This document shows positions 50,637 to 63,500 of a stretch of DNA of 64,000 nucleotides, one piece after another. The notes below the pieces were generated by a model that had not been told where the DNA came from, did not search any database, and worked only from the letters and a program-made list of their open reading frames with translations. The stretch comes from Saxidomus purpurata (lineage: Eukaryota > Mollusca > Bivalvia > Venerida > Veneridae): positions 24,930,931-24,994,930 of the forward strand of contig JAFMSR010000012.1 in NCBI GenBank assembly GCA_022818135.1, given 5' to 3'. Every line of letters begins with the position of its first letter. The stretch's first letter is position 1. A program made the translations under genes and the position numbers.

Positions 50637-50642
50637 TTTATT
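50637..50642 (-). promoter_or_regulatory. Possible polyadenylation signal of the PfpI-like gene
   Basis: AATAAA on the minus strand, about 197 nt after the stop codon. No transcript evidence. Confidence 0.35.
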
Positions 50643-50838
50643 AGAATAATATGTAATAGTCGTTCTGGTCTACATATATCTTAGCAATGTACATGCATCA
50701 TTGAAATTCTTAACGTTGACTGATCAACAATCACATGCGACACCAATGGTGTTAAAACTTGTCCTCTAAACCCAGAGTTAGACCTTTTACTCGTTATTTT
50801 TGAAACTGGCACTGCAAACATTCCCTTCATTTGTCCAT

Positions 50839-51354
50839 TTATTTGAGAAGAGTAATAATGGATTTGCAGAAGTCTGGTAAGTCTTTGGGAATCCTTGATG
50901 TAACCATGTTCTTATCCACAACCACTGAAGCATCAGAGTAGTTGCCCCCCGCATTCTCCACGTCGTCTTTGATTGCGATAAAGCACGTAACATTCCTGCC
51001 ACGAATAACTTTTGCTGAAATCAAAACCCATGGACCGTGGCATATTGATCCCAACACTTTTCCAGCATCATCCATTGCTTTGACTAAATCTAAAATACGT
51101 TTGTCCCTTCGCAAATAGTCGGGCGAAAAGCCGCCGGGTATTATTAATGCGTCTAAACCTGCAGCAGAAATTTCATCAATTCCGAAGTCGGCCTTGCACG
51201 GATATCCGTGTTTGGAGTTGTAGGTTTTACCCTTTTCTGGACCTATAGTGAAAGTATCGTGACCTTCCTCTCTGAGGCGATAGTATGGGTACCATAGCTC
51301 CAAGTCTTCGTAGTTAAACTCAGCTAAAATTCCTACTTTCTTGCCTGTCGACAT
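50839..51354 (-). CDS. DJ-1/PfpI-family protein, intronless
   Basis: 171 residues, ATG at 51354, TAA at 50841-50839, one exon. Flavodoxin-like PfpI fold: N-terminal strand KKVGILAEF; conserved acid in YEDLELWYP (Glu16); IIPGGFSPDYLR; and the nucleophile elbow GSICHGPW with Cys105-His106. The C-terminal half has DDVENAGG, VVVDKNMVTSR and PKDLPDF, as in bacterial PfpI/YhbO proteins. Length and motifs suit a complete single-domain enzyme of that type. Members have been described as proteases, chaperones or glyoxalase/deglycase enzymes; the substrate cannot be set from sequence. No signal peptide, so likely cytosolic. The motifs are closer to bacterial PfpI than to animal PARK7/DJ-1, which usually has introns. 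Confidence 0.93.
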   Translation of the reverse strand: MSTGKKVGILAEFNYEDLELWYPYYRLREEGHDTFTIGPEKGKTYNSKHGYPCKADFGIDEISAAGLDALIIPGGFSPDYLRRDKRILDLVKAMDDAGKVLGSICHGPWVLISAKVIRGRNVTCFIAIKDDVENAGGNYSDASVVVDKNMVTSRIPKDLPDFCKSIITLLK

Positions 51355-52124
51355 TTTGAACCGAAAGTAGTCTTAATCCGGTGTTGTGCGAGATAATTGC
51401 AGTCGCGTGAGGCTTACAAAACCTCACGATTGCACTATTCTCATGTACGACGCTGGAAAGTTACTTTCGTTTTTAAAAGAATCGAAACTTGATCTTATTT
51501 TTGATGCTTGGTAGTCAAATCGGCAGACAAGTTCTAGTTTTTACCTTTCTGAAAATTTATCAGTCAAGTGGGTACATTTATTTGCTATATATAACGTCAT
51601 GGATAATAAAGTTACAATGTATTTTCAGCTCTTTGGTACAGGTACAGTGCTCGTCATCTGCTCATTATCTGATTATAATATTCGGCGCTGATCAGATAAA
51701 AAAAAACGGGTAAAACCGGTGAGCCTAATCTTGGCCTTATATGAATTAATTAGGCTAAGGTATTGGCGTGTGGTATCATTGGTATGACCCTGCACCACAC
51801 CGCCCCACCCTAACAGAGTCCCCTCTACAACCCTGGTATCCCCAGATCTACCTACATTAAAACAAAATAATAAATTCAAATAAAAATTGTTTCTGAAAGC
51901 ACCTGTGATGATTTTAAAGTGTGTTCAGCATTGTGAGATATATTAGTGTAGCCTATAATAAATCTCATTATAGATGTCGATCAGAGCTGTGATTATTAAG
52001 TAGAACTGTTTGATGGAAATTTCATGAAACTTAAATCTATTTCAGTGGTAATGCACATGAAGATTTGTTCACCTCTGTAATGCCAGCTTGAAAATTATTT
52101 GCTGGTTATACTTCAGCCAAGAGG
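51355..52124. other. Intergenic, 5' flank of the PfpI-like gene
   Basis: No clear core promoter or repeat ends could be assigned. Short frames at 51.49-51.88 kb are not gene-like. Confidence 0.35.
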
Positions 52125-52695
52125 CGGATGGATATGGTAATGGGCTCCACCAGTCCGTCCATCACATTTTTGTCCGGAGCATAACTATTAAAGTATTCAA
52201 GAGAATTTTCATTTAAATTTAAAGCACAGACAGAGGACATTGAGAGGAAGTGCAGTGTACAAGGATCTGAACTCTAGCTTGTCCTATTTTTGAATTATGT
52301 CTGAAATTTATTACTTTTTCTTGTCAGGGCCATAACTCCTAAGTACAGAACTGAATTGATTCAAATTGCATACAGTCAAAGAGGACATTAAGATGCAGTG
52401 CAGTGGCCAAGAACCATACCTCTAACTTACCCTGGTTTTGAGTTATCTCCCTTTATTAATTTTTTGCATAAAACATTTGTGCAAAGCATACAATTTTAGA
52501 TTTTTAGAGTAGAAGTGCGACATTAACATAGAGAAAGTGCAGATGAATAACCCTCAAGACGTCATAATTACTAATACTATTAATATTTTTTTAAATCAGA
52601 ACCTATACCATATCCATTCCTCTCACCTCAGATTTCTTGGTCATAGAAAGAGCACTTGGCAGGGGATGGCCATGTCTAACATGGCTCTTGTTTAT
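52125..52695 (+). repeat. Dispersed repeat, family R5, copy 2
   Basis: Shares 'gtccggagcataact', 'aagtgcagtg', 'ccatatccattcctctcacc' and terminal 'acatggctcttgttt' with 25830-26325. Confidence 0.7.
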
Positions 52696-52739
52696 TGATA
52701 TTTGTTTGTGAAACAATAAAGTTTTTACAACTTAGATTA

Positions 52740-52870
52740 ATTACTCTTGAGACTCCCATCAGATGGATACCTGTACTTACATGGCTCTTGCTGGGATCAG
52801 ACCTTGTATCCTCTGATCCTTATGGGTATGTGCTGCCACTGTGCCACAGCCTCAGTCTAATCATGGTTTA
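52740..52870 (-). repeat. tRNA-derived SINE-like insertion (minus)
   Basis: The minus strand carries a perfect Pol III A-box 'tggcacagtgg' and, about 40 nt later, a B-box-like 'ggtctgatccc'. No tRNA cloverleaf. Confidence 0.5.
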
Positions 52871-53147
52871 AAAGTTTATGCCAGCTTGTTATTAGTTTCT
52901 GAGTTACTACCCCCTTAAGTACTAAGTAGTCTATATTGAACCCAACATCAAAATTGCCACTTTCTTCAAGGTTGATTTTTAAGTCTTGAAAACTACTAAT
53001 CAAAATTGTAAGAGCTTTTTTCTGCAGCTGAATGAATTAGAGTTGAACCCCAAATATTCTTCATCACCAATAAGGTTACCAGTTCCAGAAAAACCTACAT
53101 GTATCCATCTTTCTTGTAATACTGCCTCATGTGTCTCATTTATCAAG

Positions 53148-53895
53148 GTACTGATCCCACGTGGCTTTTCCTGCTATGTGTGGGACTCAGAAATGACAAC
53201 AAACGCCGATTAAGGTAACATTTTTCATGATATCTTCCTTAATCATGCATAGATTTTTACCAAATAAAGACGAGAGCCCGGCCATAGGAAAGATACAACC
53301 AATGCTTATCAGTATCAGTAGAAAAAACTCGTACTTTTGACAAGAAGTGCAACCGCGCATTTTCCGAGAAGAAAATTGGCTTGCTATGTGTGGGACCCCC
53401 GATGTATAAATTGTTCATAAATTTCCAGCAATTGTGTTACATCACGCGGTTTAAAGAGCGGAGAACGTATTTTTACCTAATGTAACAGCTAACAAAAGTT
53501 GGTCAAAAAAATTCGCTTGTTTCACTCGATTTTTAAAAATAATATAAACTGCTATGTGTGGGAACCGAAAAGAATATGCTATGTGTGGGACGCAAATTAT
53601 GAACCATGTTTCTTTTCATGATGAGAGCAAAATCAACGTGATACATGCCTTTGGCCATTAAACAATACAAAAATGGCATATTTATTTAATGTTTTTCAGT
53701 GATTTATCGAAATATAACAGTGAATTATATCCTGATGAACTCACTGTCCACTCAGTGAAAATTATCAAAATTTTCTACCTGGTTTAACGTCAAAATATAT
53801 ACCGAGCGCTTATCACGAAAAATGTTACCTGAATCGGCGTTTGTTGTCATTTCTGAGTCCCACACATAGCAGGAAAAGTCATGTGGGATCGGTAC
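53148..53895. mobile_element. Element with ~86-bp inverted ends and repeated internal motif
   Basis: 53148-53232 and 53812-53895 are inverted with about five mismatches ('ggtactgatcccacgtggct...'). The 14-mer 'tgctatgtgtggga' occurs in the left arm (53172), inside near 53382, 53552 and 53576, and inverted in the right arm. No coding frame spans it. It lies about 600 bp upstream of the NAPE-PLD start. Confidence 0.8.
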
Positions 53896-53899
53896 TGTG

Positions 53900-54505
53900 T
53901 TTATGGGTAGAGTGCATGCTTGGTGTTAGTTGTTAATAAAAGTAAGAATATAAAACCTGCAAGGCAGTTCTTCCAGAGAATCAAGAGTGTAAAAGATTGA
54001 AAAAGTAAAAGAATAAAAGATTTAAAAACAACTGCTGTCTGATAAATAACTGCTGCTTGAATGATTCAAGAACAGAAGAATATGTGGGGGTAACCTATTC
54101 CACAGGACGGTGGTATGAATGAAAAGGAGTACTTCCAAGAAGTGCAAGTTGGCATGGGTTTGGTGGAGACCCTGGGTGCATATGCCTTGTTACCTGTTTG
54201 GGACTGCTAGATAAATGGGAAGGCAGATAGCTACAAGATTGTAGTATATTTTGTAGAAAATAACAAATTTGAAGAATATACACCAGTCCTGTTCTCAAGA
54301 TGTCCCTACAAACCTACATGTTCCTACAATGGACTTAATCTGGGTCCCTAAGCATCATGTGAAGTCTACAGTTAACCAGGATATGTATATAAAAAATCTA
54401 GCCCAACAGCAAAGCTACTTGAAAACGACCATTATACAACAAAAAACAGGGCACACTTTCAACTAATTTGTAATTCAGACTTTTCATGATGTTGTAGATT
54501 CAAGG
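53900..54505. other. 5' flank of the NAPE-PLD-like gene
   Basis: No repeat ends. A possible 3' splice site 'gatgttgtag' precedes the start codon by about ten bases, so the ATG may lie in the second transcribed exon, with a non-coding first exon upstream. Confidence 0.35.
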
Positions 54506-57500
54506 ATGGCAGAGAATTGTGAATCTGAGAAGGCTACGGCTGATGGCAGTAGTTTGTCCAAAGACGAATCTGATAGGCGTCATGTAGACATTAGTAAACT
54601 GAAGTCTGACACGGAATGGGTGTTTCCTTATGGAACAAGGTTTGTTTGCTGCCCATGGGCGAAATTTAATCGCCCACATGTAGGGAATCTGATGAAGTGG
54701 AAATTTTTTACACCAAACAACAGTGATATACCAAAGGAAGAGGTAAGAAAGCTTTTAAGATATTTGTATATATATCATATAAGTTGCAAATTTTAAGCTA
54801 GATTTGTTTGTTGAAACTAAGTTTTGCTTAGATTTATTTGGAACTTTATTGTTGAAAACTTAAAAGAGTGTTTCTGTTACTTTAAGTGGGACAGGCAGAA
54901 TCACTGGCTTGTAGTAGTGTACATGTAGTACCGCTAATGCACTGGGTCAAATGTTCATCTGATTAAGACATGCAGAACCCACGTCCCAACCCTGCCTGCT
55001 CAAGGCCACACTTAGGGGTCATTGATTTTTTGTGTCCATTCCTGGCCTTCCATAACTCCTAAACCCCCTTAGTATTTTCATATTATAACTTTGGTCAAAT
55101 ATTCATCTTTTAAAACAGTATGATAAACCAATGCCCTGAGGCCCCTGACCCCGCCAACTCAAGGTCAAAGCCAGTTTTAGGGGCCATTGATTTTTGTGTC
55201 GGCTCTATAACTCTAAAACACCTAAAAGGATTTTCATTTACATTAGGTTAAATGTTCATCCTATTAAGGTGATGTGGAGAACCTATATAATTTTGGTAAA
55301 GTATAAGTCTCATCAATACATTGTGCAGAAATCATCTTCAAACTCTGGTTGCTACAGTTCAAGGCCAGACTTAGGGGTCACTGGTTACTATTCATGTCTG
55401 CTTCAAGCCTCCATACATGTAGCTACTAAATCCCTACAAGAATTTTCATGAAAAAGTAGGTTAAGTTATAATTTCATCCATACAACCTGCAGAACTGCTG
55501 GGTCATGGACATACTTAGGGGTCATTTTTGTGTCGCCCTTTCGGAGAAAAGGCGATACATAGGGATCGCTTTGTCCGTCCGTCGGTCCGTCCGTCACACA
55601 AACTTAACGTTGGCTATAACTTTGCCATTTCTTAAGATTTCTTCATCAAACTTTACAATTGTATTGCTTATGACAATAGGGTCATGATGCCACCAAATTT
55701 TGTAGGTCAAGATCATATTTGACAGAGTTATGCCCCTTTTTGTACTTAGATTTTGTCACGAAAACTTAACGTTGGCTATAACTTTGCCATTTCTCAAGAT
55801 TTCTTCATCAAACTTTCAAATTGTATTGCTTATGACATAAGGGTCGTGATGCCGCCAAATTGTGTAGGTCAAGATCATATTTGACAGAGTTATGCCCCTT
55901 TTTATACTTAGATTTCTGCTATAACTTTGCCATTTCTTAAGATTTCTTCATCAAACTTTCAAATTGTATTGCTTATGTCAAAAGGGTTGTGATGCCGCCA
56001 AATTTTGTAGGTCAAGGTCATATTTGACAGAGTTATGCCCCTTTTTGTACTTAGATTTTGTCACGAAAACTTAACGTTGGCTATAACTGCCATTTCTTAA
56101 GATTTCTTCATCAAACTTTCAAATGGCATTGCTTATGACATAAGGGTCATGATGCCGCCAAAGTTTGTAGGTCAAGGTCATATTTGACAAAGTTATGCCC
56201 CTTTATATACTTAGATTTTTGCTATAACTTTGCCATTTCTTAAGATTTCTTTATCAAACTTTCAAATTATATTGCTTATGTCAAAAGGGTTGTGATGCCG
56301 CCAAATTGTGTAGGTCAAGGTTTTATTTGACCGAGTTATGCCCCTTTTTGTACTTGGATTTTGTCATGAAAACTTAATGTTGGCTATAACTTTGCCATTT
56401 CTTAAGATTTCTTCATCAAACTTTACAATTGTATTGCTTATGACATAAGGGTCATGATGCCGCCAAAGTTTGTTGGTCAAGGTCATATTTGACAGAGTTA
56501 TGCCTCTTTATATACTTAGATTTTTGCTATAACTTTGCCATTTCTTAAGATTTCTTTATCAAACTTTCAAATTATATTGCTTATGTCAAAAGGGTTGTGA
56601 TGCCGCCAAATTGTGTAGGTCAAGGTTTTATTTGACCGAGTTATGCCCCTTTTTGTACTTGGATTTTGTCACGAAAACTTAATGTTGGCTATAACTTTGC
56701 CATTTCTTAAGATTTCTTCATCAAACTTTACAATTGTATTGCTTATGACATAAGGGTCATGATGCCGCCAAAGTTTGTTGGTCAAGGTCATATTTGACAG
56801 AGTTATGCCCCTTTTTACACTTAGATTTTGTCACAAAATTGTTGGTTATTCTGACAAAGCATAAGAGGGCGCCACAAGTGTTCTACTGAACACCCATCTA
56901 GTTTTGTGTGTCCCCTCCATATTTCCTATACCCCTTGAAAGATTTTTCATGAAACTTGGTCAACTGTTCATCTACTTGAGATAATTTACAGAACTCATGG
57001 TCCAACTTGGCCTCAAGGTGAAGGTCAACCTTAGAGATTAAAAGTTATCCTCTCAACATTTCTTAGAACAGTGGGGGATATATTTGTCTTTCAGACTCAG
57101 TCACTGTCTTGTTTCTATACTCATTTCAATAGTATTTCAATCATTAACAGGCAGTCAACTTAACTGTCAATTCTGTGAAGTACAAGTAAGAAACTGCCAG
57201 CATATTTAAAGAGATATGGTTGATGACATGGCTAAAACTCATTAGAAGTTACAGTGACTTCAAGTCAGTGACTTTAACTACTTGAACATAGGTTCTGTCC
57301 TGTTTCAATTTGGTGTAATTTAAGTTGCATGTAGCAGTATCATCTCTGTTCAGTTGATGTGATTTCTAATTTTACCATCTTATGCTACTACAAAGGTACT
57401 TGATCAAGTGTTAAAAGTGCATGAAGTTGATACAACAAAGCTGAGTAACCCGCCTGACGATAAAATCCAAGTTACGTGGATTGGGCATGCAACAGTTCTA

Positions 57501-60500
57501 GTCCAGTTTGATGGAATATCTGTGCTGTCGGACCCAGTTTTCCTTGATTATTGTGGTCCAACCAGATTAACATCCTACAAGAGGTATAGGAAAGCTGCTT
57601 GTGAACCCACAGACATTTATAAATTGGATGTAGTGATAGTAAGCCACAATCACTACGATCATCTTGAGACATTTGCTGTTAAAAAGATTGCTGAAAAGTT
57701 CCCTTATGTCAAATGGTTTGTTGCACTGAAACAGAAAGATTGGCTGATAAAAAATGGAGTGAAAGAAGAACACATATATGAGATGGATTGGTGGGAAGAG
57801 AAAAAAATAGAGATCAATAAGAAGGAATTTACGTTTGCTTGTACGCCCACTCAGCACTGATGTGCGAGAATGCCACCAATGGATCAGTGCACGGTTTGTA
57901 CTTTTGAGTCATGGTCTTTGTACTATCCTTAAGCACCCATTGGTTGTCACCTTAAAGATTTTCGTGTAGATAAAGTGATACAATCAAAAAGGAAATAACC
58001 ATTAATTTTTAAGATCAACCATTTTTCATTCAAGCAGCTGCTGTTTTTAGTTTGAACTCAACCAAGAAAATAAAGAAATATGTTGTATGCAGTGAAATCA
58101 AGTGTGTCAATGTTCAAATCTGCCATTTTGGAATGACCTTACGATGTCACATCCTGATCACATGATCCAATTCAAAGATAGTTTGGCAATTTTTTTTCTC
58201 AATATTTTGGTTAGGCGAATAAGTAAAAGCTTGCAAAATATTTGCATATCCTGTTCATACATATTGCAAAAACACATAATTTTAATTGAAACAAATATGA
58301 TGACAGGTCCAGGGCAGGGACGACTCATGGGCATCCAATGGTAAATTAGACTTTCTTTGACAACAATATGAGAAAAGTTTAATTTGATTTTGAAAAAGAG
58401 CTAGGGGTGAACTAGATCGATCACTGTACACTGAATAATCTTTGGCCCATCAAAATTACACCAGATTCCTAGTTTTTGAATTACTGTAACCAAGTTATTT
58501 TCCTGTGCAACACATTTTCGCTTTGTAGCAGAGGCCAGTTTTCCGCAAACTTTAGAATATGCGAATATCATATCCTTACTTTATACTTTTTCATTTTTTT
58601 CTAAAAACACAAATTAAAATATCCGCAAATCAGTCTGACATCGGCAAAATGCAACATAAATTGGCACAACAATTAATTGAGTTACAGTATTAGCCCACTC
58701 ATATATCCACAAACCAACCTTTTGAATATTCAGGAATGAGCAAGCTGTCCTGAAAGTATTTAATTCACAACTTCTTGCAAAAAATAGCTCCAATGAAAAA
58801 CTCCTGAATAAATCCATTATATAGTAAGTTTGTGTAGAGTTGAGCACCAGTCGAAACTCCAGTCATTGAGAGTATGGATAGTTACATGCAAGTTTCAAGA
58901 GTGCAAGTCATAAAATACATTGTAAGTGGGCTCAAGCGTAGGCCTCATATAATTGTGTCTTAATTAGCTGCACATTCTGACACAGTTTAGGTAAAATTTG
59001 GAAAGAAATAGATTTCTTCCCCACAAAGTATTCAGTTTTCAAACATCACATTGAAGCCAGAGACTGATATAGTAAAAATAGGTTTAAAAAAAACCCTCAA
59101 ATTTCTGCTTATAATGTTTACATTTGTGATTGCACTTAAATTCAAAAGCGTTAGCAGCATTTGCAATGCTTTACCAGGTATGTCATTTTGTAGCCTGGCA
59201 TTCAGTCCTTACATTTACTTTTAATTTGTGATTATCTGCCCACTTATTCTTACAGATTCCCTCCCTTTGCCACCAAAAAAATGTAGGTATGATTTAGCCC
59301 TGTTAGAGTATTTCATTGAAATATATTATCGTCTAGCCTGTTGGTGAGGCTAGCCATTTTGTGGTGCATATTTTCATGTAACAGTTAAACATCTATCACA
59401 TGTATCGGTTAAGTAGGTCTCTCCTAATTTATAGACAAACATGTTTTTGAAGATGCTCAATTTTTCAGAATAATCTTTGGGCATGCAGCTTTATGTAGCC
59501 ATGTGTTAAAGTTCCATTGTATATTTTTACAATACTTTTCTTTCAGTGTCTTTGGTGTAGCTGGGTTATCAAAGGAAAAGACAAGTCATACTATTTTGCT
59601 GGAGACACTGGTTATTATGCTGAACTGTTCCAAGCCATTGGGAAAAAGTATGGTCCATTTGATCTTGCAGTTTTACCAATAGGAGCATACGAACCAAGGT
59701 AAATACAGTAAACTCCATATATAACGAATCTGGATATAGCTAAATTCCCGATAAAAGGATAAAAATTTTTTACCTGAATTGTTTTCTTCTTTTAAATTAT
59801 TGATGTTCAGAATAGATGCTGTGACGCTACACGTTTTAGATAAAGAAGTCTTAAAAACTATTGTCATTGTATCTTACAGATGGATTTTAGAATACCAACA
59901 TGTTGATCCATCAGAAGCTGTAAAAATACATCAAGATATAAAATCTAAATGTTCTGTAGGCATGCATTGGGGAACATTTAAAACTTCAGCTTGTGAGGTA
60001 CTGCAGCATGAAATTTACTGGGACTTGAAATGCATCTTGTCAAATCATCACCTTTTCCTTTACACTTTGAAATGGATCCCAATAAAGAAATATACACGTA
60101 GGGTTAACTGATCTTTGATTTTGAGATTTGTGAAAATACACACTGGTACATTGGCAACCTTTACCGGTAAAAAATGCATAATTATACTGTCGCAGATGTC
60201 AAAATCAAAATCCGATACTATAAATAAAAATCTATTTTCAAACAGTACCTATGTTATTTAACAAATGTGCAACCACTCAGAATCAGTGTAAAAAAGGAAG
60301 TGTGCCAGAATATTAATCCTGCAGTTTTGATACTGCCATGGCAACCTGAAAATGCCAGCTTTCTATTCTAAGATTTGACAGGATGCATTTATGTGCAAAA
60401 TGTTTAATCCTTTGTTCAGTCTGCGTACCATTCGAGTGTTCGCTACTGTATAGAGATGATAAAAATACTGTCTGAAACAGTTTCCCTTGCTGATCAGAGA

Positions 60501-63500
60501 TTAGTTTAAGGATCTTCTGACTGTGTATTTCTATCAGTCAGTCAGTCAGTCAGTCAGTCTGACAGCACACTTGTATGTGCTCTGTCTTCCTCATAGTGGA
60601 CAGATTTCTTGATAAATGCAAACAGATATTGCTTATTTTAGGAAGATTTTTCTCACACAAAACCTACCCAGATACTTTCAAGGTGAAACCTGTACCATGA
60701 GGTTATATATTTCAACTCTTTCCAGAGTCCAACCTTCCCAAACGACACCTCCCTAGAGCAACAACTTCCCTAAAATGACACACATTTTCTTTCCTGTTGT
60801 GTCAGTTATATAAGGAATTTACCTCTCCAGAACAACACTTCTCTACAACAAGCAGAATTCTGTGTTCCAAAGGGTGTTGGCTCCTGAGAGTATGCACTGT
60901 AGATTGAAGAATTTCAGGACAAAAAGTTACACAAATTTTTATTACCAATCAAGATGATGCATTGTGCGCATGCCCTTGTTCCAAACCTAAATTACAAAGT
61001 CACACAAGGTTTGTTACATGTATATATTAAGAGATTTTGAGATGATTTACCACACAAGTTTCCTACATAAACAGATGCACAGCAGGCAACAACCAGCTCC
61101 CAAATTTGAAGGTCAAAGGTTCCATTTGGCATGCTCAACCTTTTGATAAAATGTAACATATTGTTTTATAGGAAATAATGCTGACATAGAGCGACTTCTT
61201 GCCTTGCAGAATCTAAACCATCCCCGCCATGCATTCATAATAAAAATATTAACTGGAGACTGGCAATTATTAAGCTACTTCGATGCCATGCTCTTGTGTG
61301 ACACTGATTCAGCAAGCAGAAACTGTAGAGATACGCAATTTCTCTCGAAAACACTAGTTAAGGATTAGACATTTTGTCACACCTTTGGTATCACGAAGTT
61401 ACATTGTATATTGTAGCGGAAATCTATTCTTAATATTTTTTTTATTTGTATCGAGTATTGTATATAAATATGTAACTGTGAGAGCCACGTTTCAGAGACA
61501 TACTTGAGTTCCAGCATGTTAACCCAGAAGAAGCTGTGAAAATTCATCAAGATCTACACTCAAAACAATCTATTGGAATGCATTGGGGGACATTTGAGTT
61601 GACAAATGAGGTATATAATGTGCAGTTGAATTGATTGGCAAAGTTGCAATACCTTTGCCATATTTGAAGGATCGAACCAGCAATCTTATGCAACATGGCC
61701 AATAAAACAAAGTATTTTTATACTAATTACTTTGTGGCGTCTAAAAAGCTTAAATTTAGAAATCACTTCTCTGTTGTCTGTTTATCCTTTGATGGTCTTC
61801 TCACAAAATTTTTCAAATGCTTCAACTCTGCTTAAATGCAATCTTTTAAGTCAGGTTAACAATTTAGATACTGTAAATCATGATATATTCACAAGAAATT
61901 TATTTGCGTGTTTTTTCGGGAGCACTCATTTGCGAATTCATTAATTTGCTAATTCAAAGTTCTCTGTCAATGAAAGATTTCCTGAAACATAGCTGTAGCT
62001 TCATTGTATTCAGACTTCCTTTGTACTGTGCATTGGGTAATTTTTGCAATGATTTAATTTTCACTATTTTCATGAATTTCTCACTTCGCTAATTAAAATA
62101 TTTCGCAAAAGATTCATTTTACATAGATTAAAATTAGAAAATTTTGATTTAAAATTCGTGAATAAGTCTGTCAGCTCACAATCTGCAAAAATTACTTAAT
62201 TTACAGTATTTGATCAGAAGATGTGTGCTAGTCATTCTGACACAGTACATGAATCGGGGAGCATCCATTGGTGTAACCAATACTCTCAGTTAACAAAAAT
62301 TGACACAAATGGTAACCTTCCTACAGATATGTTCAGTTTAATTCTAAGAACACGTTGGACATTTTTAGCATTTAACATAGGCTTATAGAGGAAAGACTTC
62401 AAAAATCTTCTCTGAAACCACAGGGCCTAGAGCTTAGATATTTAGGATGTAGCATTGCCTAGTAGACTTTTTCAAAGTTTGTTCAAATCATACCCCTGGG
62501 GTCAATATTGGCCCCGCCAACAGAGTTGCTTGTTTTACAAAGACGTATGTAGGAAAACCTATTTGGTTTGTAACATTATCTTGTGGTCTTCCACCCACTT
62601 TCTTCAAATCATGCCTCTTGGGTCAAAATTGACCACACCCATCAGGCAAGTGGACTTGTATTCAGGTTAGTGATATAGGGCCATCATGGCCCTCTTGTTT
62701 TGTTTATAAATGACGATGTATGGGATAATTTGGAAAATACCAAATCTTCTAGAAGAAAAGTAGTCACTTTTGCTAGATTCTAGTACTTTGTCCAGAATTA
62801 ATTGAATTAGCATGTTAAATTTAAACTCTCAGCTTTGTTAAAATATGATGGGGAAATTTTCAGAAGGTAGCATAAGTATCAGAAAACGTTTTTGGTAAAA
62901 GTAACCATAAACGTCTTTATATTTGGAGTTGTTTATTTCATGATTTTCCAATTTGCTGTTTATTTGCGAGATTTTGTTTTGTCAGCAAGCCCTTTTTTTA
63001 TATAATCATCGTTTGTTTGCTACTGGTATTTTAGCAAGTTTGATGAATTCCTGAAATGCTATGTGCAAATTAGCAAAAATAAAAACATCATGAAAAAGAC
63101 TTTTACAGTAATAGAAGGTGCTTTGACTGAAGCAGTAGGCATTGCAAGATTTCGATATGCGAGCCCAGGTTTTATTGATGCAGTGTCAGAGAAAACATTA
63201 TGCCTATATGCATGTTTTTCTTTGATGTTTAAGTAATGCTACTATGGAAAACCTGTCCTCCCGAGAGATTTTAAACTTCACTGCAATACCTAGAAATGGT
63301 GTCTGAATGTTTGAGAATCCCATTTAGTTAGGGACATGTATTTAAATATTTGTTATTCTTAATGACTCGGAATATTTTGAAATTTCAGTTTTTTGTTGAA
63401 CCACCACAGAAAGTGGAACAGATAATGCTGGAGCAGAAGCTTGATCCCAAGACTTTCATCAGCTTGAGTCATGGGGAAACATGGTGTATTGGAGATAAAA

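Noticed and set aside
55613..56850. CRISPR-like array
   Set aside because: Units are contiguous tandem repeats without unique spacers, in a eukaryotic intron.
57858..57860. Selenocysteine reading of the TGA in NAPE-PLD
   Set aside because: The aligned residue is Trp, not Cys, and no SECIS-like structure was recognised after the stop; a point change or editing is simpler.
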